A DNA stretch of 5,091 nucleotides from Saprospirales bacterium (GTDB lineage Bacteria > Bacteroidota > Bacteroidia > Chitinophagales > Saprospiraceae): the NCBI GenBank assembly GCA_003559985.1, contig PWJP01000242.1, positions 1 through 5,091 on the forward strand, given 5' to 3'. Below, one piece after another: positions 1-5,091 of the stretch (the stretch's first letter is position 1; each line of letters starts with the position of its first letter). A program made the translations under genes and the position numbers. The notes under the pieces were generated by a model, which worked only from the letters and a program-made list of their open reading frames with translations, was not told where the DNA came from and ran no database searches.

Positions 1-1
1 G

Positions 2-52
2 TATTTTATGTCAAAAGAAAATGAAGATGTTTTTGTGATCAAAAGAAAATAA
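2..52 (+). CDS. C-terminal tail of an unidentified gene, cut by the left window edge
   Basis: Reading frame 2 is open from the left edge to a TAA at 50-52 and encodes 16 residues ending in the basic tail VIKRK. The other two plus-strand frames close sooner (TGA at 22-24 and at about 36-38), so this is the frame most likely to be the end of an upstream gene. An ATG at 8-10 lies in frame, but a 14-codon gene starting there is less likely than a truncated larger one. The tail does not resemble the C-terminus of SucC, the usual partner of SucD. It ends 43 bp before the sucD start on the same strand, so the two could be cotranscribed. The fragment is too short to assign a function. Confidence 0.4.
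   Translation, partial: YFMSKENEDVFVIKRK
11..50. repeat. 12-bp direct repeat, two copies 28 bp apart
   Basis: The sequence TCAAAAGAAAAT occurs exactly at 11-22 and again at 39-50. The offset of 28 bp is not a multiple of three, so the two copies are read in different frames of the putative upstream reading frame and do not make a protein repeat. The second copy overlaps that frame's stop codon. The motif is A-rich, so part of the similarity may be compositional. Confidence 0.5.
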
Positions 53-95
53 TTCAGAACTTCACGGCTTCATTTAGGAAAATACAGAACGCGAT

Positions 96-965
96 ATGTC
101 AGTATTAGTTAATAAGAATTCGAGAGTTATTGTCCAGGGTTTTACTGGAAAGGAAGGATCTTTTCACGCCGAACAGATGATTGAATACGGAACTCCTGTG
201 GTAGGTGGTGTTACACCTGGAAAAGGAGGAAAAGAGCATCTTGGAAAGCCGGTTTTCAATACAGTTTCTGAGGCAGTTGAGAAAGAGGGTGCTGATACCT
301 CCGTGATTTTTGTGCCGCCTCCTTTTGCGGCCGATGCCATTATGGAAGCTGCTGAAGCGGGCATTAAAGTCATTGTGTGTATTACGGAGGGTATTCCTGT
401 GCAGGACATGCTTAAAGCCTCTTCGTATATTGCCAATAAGGATTGCAGGCTTGTGGGCCCAAATTGTCCGGGTGTAATCACTCCGGGTGAGGCAAAAGTT
501 GGAATTATGCCGGGCTTTATTCACAAGCGTGGCAATGTGGGGATTGTTTCCAGGTCCGGTACATTGACCTATGAAGCGGTGGATCAGGTGACCAAAGCAG
601 GTTTGGGTCAATCTACTTGTATTGGAATTGGTGGTGACCCTGTCGTTGGAACCACCACAAGGGATGCCATTGAATTGCTGATGAACGACGATGAGACCGC
701 GGGCATCATCATGATTGGTGAGATTGGTGGTAACATGGAAGCCAATGCAGCCCACTGGGTGAAAGCAAACGGCACCAAGCCCGTAGTTGGTTTTATCGCT
801 GGACAAACCGCACCCAAAGGAAGAACCATGGGACATGCCGGAGCTATTATTGGAGGGAAAGACGATACAGCCGAGGACAAAATGGCTATCATGCGTGAAT
901 GCGGCATAAATGTGGTGGAATCTCCCGCTCATATTGGCAAAACGATGGCTGACTTGCTCAAGTAA
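96..965 (+). CDS. sucD: Succinyl-CoA synthetase (succinate-CoA ligase), alpha subunit
   Basis: This is the alpha subunit of the cytoplasmic TCA-cycle enzyme that interconverts succinyl-CoA plus NDP and phosphate with succinate, CoA and NTP. It works with the beta subunit SucC. It is 289 residues, the same length as E. coli SucD, and collinear with it as I recall that protein. The N-terminal Rossmann CoA-binding domain has QGFTGKEG (residues 14-21) and GGVTPGKGG (37-45). GPNCPGVITPGE (121-132) holds the conserved Cys124. The ligase domain has SRSGTLTYEA (152-161), GIGGDPVVG (177-185) and GEIGG (208-212). GRTMGHAGA (242-250) carries the phosphorylated active-site residue His247, equivalent to E. 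coli His246. The ATG at 96 gives the family N-terminus MSVLVNKN. No correctly spaced Shine-Dalgarno sequence precedes it. There is no sucC downstream, and the upstream tail is not SucC. All key residues are present. Confidence 0.98.
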   Translation: MSVLVNKNSRVIVQGFTGKEGSFHAEQMIEYGTPVVGGVTPGKGGKEHLGKPVFNTVSEAVEKEGADTSVIFVPPPFAADAIMEAAEAGIKVIVCITEGIPVQDMLKASSYIANKDCRLVGPNCPGVITPGEAKVGIMPGFIHKRGNVGIVSRSGTLTYEAVDQVTKAGLGQSTCIGIGGDPVVGTTTRDAIELLMNDDETAGIIMIGEIGGNMEANAAHWVKANGTKPVVGFIAGQTAPKGRTMGHAGAIIGGKDDTAEDKMAIMRECGINVVESPAHIGKTMADLLK

Positions 966-1023
966 GGAGCCCATCCCTTGTCCGGGACTTTATTTACCAG
1001 TAGTTTTTCTTATTGAAATCCGA

Positions 1024-1064
1024 CAGAACCAAATGCCATGGCTCATTGGGTCTTTATGGTTCTG
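1024..1064. repeat. 8-bp perfect inverted repeat in the convergent gap after sucD
   Basis: CAGAACCA at 1024-1031 is exactly complementary to TGGTTCTG at 1057-1064, around a 25-nt loop that contains the palindrome GCCATGGC (1035-1042). It lies in the 200-bp gap (966-1165) between the converging sucD and polyprenyl synthase genes, where a bidirectional terminator would be expected. No run of T follows the stem on either strand, so a canonical intrinsic terminator is not supported. The rest of the gap holds no convincing gene or stronger hairpin. Confidence 0.3.
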
Positions 1065-1165
1065 AGGTGGCCTTTGTATTCACATCATAGAGGAACTCCA
1101 TTAGCGAGTTGTTTTCAAGAAAAAACCGTGAAATTTTCAACGAATGGGGTAGAGGCCCTTTGGGT

Positions 1166-2131
1166 TTATTTCTTCCGCTCGGTTACAAACATAACCAGGG
1201 TTTCTAAAGATTCGCGGTAGGTGCTTTCGGGAAAGGTGTGTAGCAGCTCAAGTGCCTCTGCCCGGTATTGCAGCATTATTTCACGGGCATAATCCAGTCC
1301 TCCGTTCTCTGTCACGAGATCGATTACCTCATTGACTTTTTTCCTGTCACTTCCATAATGCTTTACTACCCGGATGATCCGCTTTTTGGTTTTTTTGTCC
1401 ACTTTGTTGAGGGTGTAGATTAGTGGCAGGGTCATTTTCTTTTCCTTGATATCTATCCCGGTTGGCTTGCCAATTGTATCCTCTCCGTAATCGAATAGAT
1501 CGTCCTTGATTTGAAAGGCAATCCCAATTTTTTCTCCAAAAAATCGCATCCGCTCTATGTTTTCCTCTGAAGCTCCGGCGGCGGCAGCTCCGGCTTTACA
1601 AGCAGCGGCAATAAGGGACGCTGTTTTTTGGCGGATGATATCAAAGTACACCTCCTCGCTGATGTCCAGTCTTCTGGCTTTTTCTATTTGGAGTAGTTCT
1701 CCCTCGCTCATGTTTTGCACTGCCTCCGAGAGAATTTGAAGTTGGTCGTATTCCTGGTTTTTCAGGGCGATTAGCAGACCTCTTGACAACAGGTAGTCGC
1801 CGACCAGTACGGCAATTTTGTTCTTCCATAGCGCATTGATGGAAAAAAGGCCTCTGCGCTTCATGCTGTCATCAACAACATCGTCGTGAACAAGGGAGGC
1901 GGTGTGCAGCAGTTCGACCATGGCAGCAGCAATGTAGCTGCGATCATTGATTTTTCCCGCTATGGCTGAACAGAGAAAGACAAACATCGGACGGAGCTGT
2001 TTGCCTTTTCGCTTTACGATGTAATAGGTTATGCGGTCCAGGAGTGGGACGCGACTTCTCATACTCTCCCTGAACCGATTTTCAAATTCGGCGAGTTCTG
2101 ACTTGATAGGTTTTTTGATCTTGCTTAGCAC
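1166..2131 (-). CDS. Long-chain trans-polyprenyl diphosphate synthase (IspB/HepT-like)
   Basis: This class I isoprenyl diphosphate synthase condenses isopentenyl diphosphate onto an allylic diphosphate. It has 321 residues, normal for the family. GKQLRP (43-48) is the substrate-binding motif. The first Asp-rich motif is HDDVVDD (82-88, DDxxD at Asp83, Asp84 and Asp87). The second is DDLFD (210-214), preceded by FQIK. GKPTGIDIKEKKMTLP (221-236) is the family's conserved following segment. The fifth residue before the first Asp-rich motif is Ala78, not an aromatic, which in this family goes with long products. The likely role is the menaquinone side chain, with the exact chain length unknown. 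The start is GTG at 2131. The next in-frame ATG (residue 24) would remove the conserved FENRFRESM segment, and an in-frame TGA lies 12 codons upstream. FolC is 243 bp upstream on the same strand, and sucD converges from the other side. Confidence 0.93.
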   Translation of the reverse strand: MLSKIKKPIKSELAEFENRFRESMRSRVPLLDRITYYIVKRKGKQLRPMFVFLCSAIAGKINDRSYIAAAMVELLHTASLVHDDVVDDSMKRRGLFSINALWKNKIAVLVGDYLLSRGLLIALKNQEYDQLQILSEAVQNMSEGELLQIEKARRLDISEEVYFDIIRQKTASLIAAACKAGAAAAGASEENIERMRFFGEKIGIAFQIKDDLFDYGEDTIGKPTGIDIKEKKMTLPLIYTLNKVDKKTKKRIIRVVKHYGSDRKKVNEVIDLVTENGGLDYAREIMLQYRAEALELLHTFPESTYRESLETLVMFVTERKK

Positions 2132-2374
2132 CCCTGGTAAGTTGATTTTGTTTGGTTTGGAACCTCATTGTATAACAGCCGAGCCGTAAAAAGGTCTGAA
2201 AACCGGCCCAAATTTAAGACCCTCGATGGTATTTGAAGCATTAATTGCCAAAAACGTCTCAGGTATTTTGTGGGTGGACCCAATAAAAATTGGTCTATTA
2301 ATACCATATCAGTGCGATTTAGTCAGCGATTTTACTCCATATGAAAATATTATCTTTGATTATTGACTGCCAAT
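2132..2374 (-). other. 243-bp gap between folC and the polyprenyl synthase, possible leader
   Basis: I see no convincing gene here. In the minus-strand sense the gap contains, in order, a hairpin of GACCAAT with ATTGGGTC (5 bp plus a bulge and 2 bp, 2277-2295) nested in an outer ggtatt/aatacc pairing (2262-2267 with 2300-2305). An alternative 8-bp pairing of 2226-2233 with 2300-2307 would exclude the outer stem. Next come a TAnnTTTG promoter-like box at 2216-2209 and a weak hairpin GGTCT/AGACC (2193-2197 with 2217-2221) followed by TTTTT at 2192-2188. The gap is long for this compact region. It may hold the end of the folC transcript, a promoter for the next gene, or both. Confidence 0.35.
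2209..2216 (-). promoter_or_regulatory. Candidate Bacteroidota -7 box for the polyprenyl synthase
   Basis: On the minus strand the sequence TAAATTTG matches the Bacteroidota -7 consensus TAnnTTTG exactly. It ends 78 bp before the GTG start, which would give a leader of about 70 nt. No TTTG-type -33 element sits at the usual spacing of about 17-23 bp. The nearest TTTG is 32 bp upstream. The box also lies inside the loop of a weak hairpin followed by five T, so the same bases could belong to a terminator. Confidence 0.25.
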
Positions 2375-3706
2375 TTATTTTGCTCTCTCTTGCAGGGTTT
2401 CTATGGCCTCTGCCACGGTGAAAATACTCCCGCAGACCAACACCAGTTCTTCGCGCTTGGCACTGTCAATTGCAGCGAGACAGGCGTCTTTTACTGTAGA
2501 AAAGACTTCCCCCATCAACTGAAATTTATTGGCGTGTATTTGAAGTTCTTCAGCTGGCATTCCGCGTGGTATATCGGCTTTGGCAAAATAGAAAGAAGCA
2601 CTTTTGGGAAAGAGGCTCAGCAAACCACCGGGATCTTTGTCATTCACCAGACCGGTTACAATGTGAAGCTTGCGGTGATCGATGTGTCTGAGTTCATCCA
2701 TTAGCATTCGCATTCCATCGACATTATGAGCGCTGTCGGCCAGTACCACCGGGTTTTTGCGCAGGATTTGCATTCGACCGTAAAAATTGGTTTTCCCCCG
2801 GACAGAACTCAGCCCATCTTCCACCTGCCGGTCAGTTATTTTCCAATCGTTTTTTCTAAGTTCCAAAACGGTAGCAAGGGCGGTGTTTATGTTTTCGGCA
2901 TGCCAGCTCCCAGTTAGATCTGTTGTTTTTTGCTCAAGCCACTTCTCACCATTTATCCAGACGTCAATGCAACTTTCTTCCAGGGACTTTTTTTGGCATT
3001 CCGTTCTGAGATGGTCTTCTGCAAAAATCAGCGGTGCGTTTTTCTCTCCGGCAATTTTCTCGAATACCGGTTTGGTCTCTGCCTGAATTTTTCCAATGAT
3101 CACGGGTTTTCCCCACTTTATGATACCCGCTTTTTCAGCAGCAATTTTGGGAAGGGTGTCCCCCAGGAAGTTGGTGTGATCAAAGCCAATGTTGGTAATC
3201 ACTGAAATTTCAGGTAAAACAATATTTGTGGAGTCAAGTCGCCCGCCCAGACCTGTTTCGATTATCGCAATATCTATATCTGACCTGCTGAAATAGTCGA
3301 AGGCCATGGCTACGCTTATTTCAAAAAATGAGGGTTTTAGCCTGAGGGTGAGTTCCCTGATACGATTGACAAACTCACACACAAATTCTTTTGAAACCGG
3401 TTGTCCGTTGATTTTAATCCGCTCCCTGAAGTCCAGGTAATGTGGTGAGGTGTAAAGTCCTGCGTTGTATCCTGCAGATTGAAAAATGGCAGCGGTGATG
3501 TGAGCCACCGAGCCTTTGCCATTGGTCCCTGCTATGTGAATGGATTTAAACTTGCGCTCCGGTCTGTCGAGTGCTTCTGTCAGTTCATGGATGTTGTCCA
3601 GGTTTGTTTTGAAGGCTTTGGGCCCCACCCGTTGAAACATGGGCAACTTGCTGTACAAAAAGCGAATCGCCTCCCGGTATTCGGTTTCAGTTTTTAAATG
3701 GGACAT
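2375..3706 (-). CDS. folC: Bifunctional dihydrofolate synthase / folylpolyglutamate synthase
   Basis: FolC is a cytoplasmic Mur-ligase-type enzyme that uses ATP to join glutamate to dihydropteroate and then extends the gamma-glutamyl tail of reduced folates. It has 443 residues, normal for the family. HIAGTNGKGS (57-66) is the P-loop. LYTSPHYLDFRERI (84-97) is the conserved segment that follows. ETGLGGRLDSTN (150-161) is the family signature. TNIGFDHTNFLGDTL (171-185) and AAEKAGIIK (189-197) carry the metal-region His177 and Lys192, the likely carbamylated lysine. DSAHNVDG (324-331) starts the C-terminal glutamate-ligase domain, and GSIFTVAEAI (426-435) is the usual C-terminal signature. The ATG start at 3706 gives the expected short lead into the conserved LPMFQRVG region (21-28). 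No ribosome-binding site is visible. The M28 peptidase ends 69 bp upstream on the same strand, so cotranscription is plausible. No other folate gene is in the window. Confidence 0.97.
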   Translation of the reverse strand: MSHLKTETEYREAIRFLYSKLPMFQRVGPKAFKTNLDNIHELTEALDRPERKFKSIHIAGTNGKGSVAHITAAIFQSAGYNAGLYTSPHYLDFRERIKINGQPVSKEFVCEFVNRIRELTLRLKPSFFEISVAMAFDYFSRSDIDIAIIETGLGGRLDSTNIVLPEISVITNIGFDHTNFLGDTLPKIAAEKAGIIKWGKPVIIGKIQAETKPVFEKIAGEKNAPLIFAEDHLRTECQKKSLEESCIDVWINGEKWLEQKTTDLTGSWHAENINTALATVLELRKNDWKITDRQVEDGLSSVRGKTNFYGRMQILRKNPVVLADSAHNVDGMRMLMDELRHIDHRKLHIVTGLVNDKDPGGLLSLFPKSASFYFAKADIPRGMPAEELQIHANKFQLMGEVFSTVKDACLAAIDSAKREELVLVCGSIFTVAEAIETLQERAK

Positions 3707-3775
3707 TCGGGCTGGGCTTTGTTGGCTGAGTAATGAAATGGATTTAAAGTGACCGGAAAATTTTTCATCCTCCTG

Positions 3776-5044
3776 TCAAAACTGCACCGTTGCTGTGTGG
3801 TTTTCTCCATCTCTTTTGTACTCTATCTCGGCCTTGTCTCCGGATTTAAAATCACCCAGGGCCTCCATATAATCGTAAATGGTCTCAATTTTAAAGTCAC
3901 CAAGGCGCGTAATAACATCCCCTCTTTGCAAGCCGGCTTTTTCTGCGGGACGATCTGAAGTGACGCCTTCGAGCTTGAGCCCACCACCGCTGTACATATA
4001 ATCTGGAAGGATACCGAGGCTCACTGTGTACCTTGGAGCGGATCGCGATTCTTCCTGTACGGTTTCTGAGAACATCAATTTGCCATCGCCCTGCAATTCA
4101 CCAATGAGGTTAAAGGCCATTGACCCTATTTCCAACATACCGTTGTAATTAATTTTGTCTGGCGTGTCAGCCGGTCGGTGGTAGTCGTCGTGAAGTCCGG
4201 TAAAGAAGTGAATGGCCGGTATTTCCTTGAGATAATAGGAGGTGTGATCGGAACCACCGATACCCGATTGCGAGAATTCCAGGTTTAGGTTGGCGCGATT
4301 GGCGCGTTCCAACCTTCTCTCCCAAATAGGGGAAGTCCCTGTACCGTTAATCATAAGATTTCTGTCTTCATTAAGCCTGCCGACCATGTCAAAATTCAGC
4401 ATGTAGGAAATTTCGTCCAGACTGCTGACTACTGTCGGGTTTTTTGTCCAGTAACCGGAGCCCCAAAGGCCCTTTTCCTCTCCTGAAAAAGCTATGAAAA
4501 GATAATTAGTTGCTGTGTGGGCATTTTTCAAGCGGTCTGCCAGGTATAAAATCATTGCTACACCACTGGCATTGTCGTCAGCTCCGGGATGGATGGCTGA
4601 ATCACCCCGGTGGAGTGAGCCGTGTCCTCCCCAACCCAGATGGTCGTAGTGGGCTCCAATGACCACCGTGTATTCTGCCTCGTGATCAATGTAGCCGATT
4701 ACATTTACGCCTTCTATGGTTTCACCTTCCTCCGGTCTGGCATGGGGGTGAGGTAGTTGATTGCCTTCAAACTTCTGGTAAAAAGTTCCCATATCCCCTC
4801 CGGGCTCGAGCCCGATGGCTTCAAAACGATCAGAAATGTAAGCTGCAGCGAGTAGCTCTCCTTCAGTGCCGGTTTCTCTGCCTTCAAGTTCATCGGATGC
4901 CAGGTATTCTATATCAGCTTTAAAAAGCTCTCCGGGACTGAAAGCTTCCGTGGTGGGAATGGTCGCCGGGGTAGAGCATGCCTGAAAAAATATTACGTAC
5001 CCGAACAGGGCAGAAATTGTCAAAAATCGGTAAAGTGGATTCAT
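3776..5044 (-). CDS. Lipoprotein M28-family zinc metallopeptidase with C-terminal PDZ domain
   Basis: This is a predicted envelope aminopeptidase-like enzyme of 422 residues. Residues 1-22 form a lipoprotein signal peptide (Arg6, a hydrophobic core, then FQAC), giving lipidated Cys23. The M28 catalytic domain spans about 40-318. GAHYDHLG (130-137) gives ligand His132. GADDNASG (154-161) gives the bridging Asp157. FSGEEKGLWGS (186-196) gives general base Glu189 and ligand Glu190. NFDMVGR (217-223) gives Asp219. DDYHRPADT (286-294) gives His289. Ligands are assigned by analogy with Streptomyces and Aeromonas (Vibrio) aminopeptidases. The full set is present, so it should be active. A PDZ domain follows at about 340-421, with RPAEKAGLQRGDVITRLGD (365-383). 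No PA domain is inserted. The residues after Cys23 (STPAT) lack the acidic pattern of known Bacteroidota surface-export signals, which suggests it faces the periplasm (inference). The substrate cannot be told from sequence. Confidence 0.94.
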   Translation of the reverse strand: MNPLYRFLTISALFGYVIFFQACSTPATIPTTEAFSPGELFKADIEYLASDELEGRETGTEGELLAAAYISDRFEAIGLEPGGDMGTFYQKFEGNQLPHPHARPEEGETIEGVNVIGYIDHEAEYTVVIGAHYDHLGWGGHGSLHRGDSAIHPGADDNASGVAMILYLADRLKNAHTATNYLFIAFSGEEKGLWGSGYWTKNPTVVSSLDEISYMLNFDMVGRLNEDRNLMINGTGTSPIWERRLERANRANLNLEFSQSGIGGSDHTSYYLKEIPAIHFFTGLHDDYHRPADTPDKINYNGMLEIGSMAFNLIGELQGDGKLMFSETVQEESRSAPRYTVSLGILPDYMYSGGGLKLEGVTSDRPAEKAGLQRGDVITRLGDFKIETIYDYMEALGDFKSGDKAEIEYKRDGENHTATVQF

Positions 5045-5069
5045 TCTTATGTTTTTTAGTAATTAACAA

Positions 5070-5091
5070 CGTAAATTTACGGCAAATTATA
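5070..5091 (-). promoter_or_regulatory. Candidate promoter region with a 12-bp palindrome upstream of the M28 peptidase
   Basis: CGTAAATTTACG at 5070-5081 is a perfect 12-bp palindrome whose inner edge is 25 bp from the peptidase ATG. On the minus strand it includes TAAATTTA, one base from the Bacteroidota -7 box TAnnTTTG. Just upstream is TATAATTTG (5091-5083), another near match. Either could set the peptidase transcript start, and the palindrome could also be an operator. Any -33 element would lie beyond the right edge of the window. Confidence 0.35.

Noticed and set aside
105..974. Open frame of 289 codons antisense to almost all of sucD
   Set aside because: It mirrors the sucD coding region with no recognisable domain and a shadow-like composition rich in His, Asn, Ser and Cys. 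SucD is certain, so the antisense openness is best explained by its codon use.
974..987. Small hairpin TCCC/GGGA just after the sucD stop
   Set aside because: A 4-bp stem with no T-run immediately after it is too weak to call a terminator.
1038..1220. 60-codon plus-strand frame in the gap after sucD
   Set aside because: It has no ribosome-binding site or known motif, runs into the antisense of the polyprenyl synthase, and overlaps the inverted repeat. Chance is the simplest explanation.
2375..3706. Several plus-strand open frames of 60-113 codons opposite folC
   Set aside because: All lie inside the certain folC gene and show no independent motif or start signal.
3707..3775. AGGAGG directly before an ATG on the minus strand, opening a 24-codon frame between the peptidase and folC
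   Set aside because: The AGGAGG abuts the ATG with no spacing, so it cannot act as a normal Shine-Dalgarno site. The peptide is featureless, and other genes here do not use such sites.
1166..5044. Possibility that the peptidase, folC and polyprenyl synthase form a novel functional system
   Set aside because: Each matches a well-known family with an independent role (proteolysis, folate, isoprenoid). Shared strand alone does not show shared function, and no accessory or defence-type gene is present.

Overview
This window is an ordinary chromosomal housekeeping region, most likely from a member of the Bacteroidota (Cytophagales-like or a related order). The evidence is indirect. FolC and the polyprenyl synthase have the wording I associate with that phylum. 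None of the four main genes has a correctly spaced Shine-Dalgarno sequence. AT-rich TAnnTTTG-like promoter boxes occur upstream of some genes. The M28 peptidase is a lipoprotein with a C-terminal PDZ domain, a common architecture in Bacteroidota. I could not test the taxonomy by search.

Layout, left to right. Positions 2-52 (+) hold what looks like the last 16 codons of a gene cut by the window edge. Positions 96-965 (+) encode a complete succinyl-CoA synthetase alpha subunit (sucD). A 200-bp convergent gap follows, with an 8-bp perfect inverted repeat. The rest is on the minus strand and is read from right to left. A lipoprotein M28 metallopeptidase with a PDZ domain (5044-3776) comes first, then 69 bp later folC (3706-2375), then a 243-bp non-coding gap, then a long-chain polyprenyl diphosphate synthase (2131-1166) that starts with GTG.

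The genes do not form one pathway. SucD is TCA-cycle substrate-level phosphorylation. FolC makes dihydrofolate and polyglutamylates folates. The polyprenyl synthase probably makes the menaquinone side chain. The peptidase is an envelope protein of unknown substrate. The peptidase and folC may share a transcript. The polyprenyl synthase may have its own promoter in the gap upstream of it.

I found no mobile element, CRISPR array, tRNA, rRNA or phage gene, and no sign of a novel system. The observations worth a second look are small: the structured gap before the polyprenyl synthase, a 12-bp palindrome just upstream of the peptidase, and a sucD without sucC beside it.
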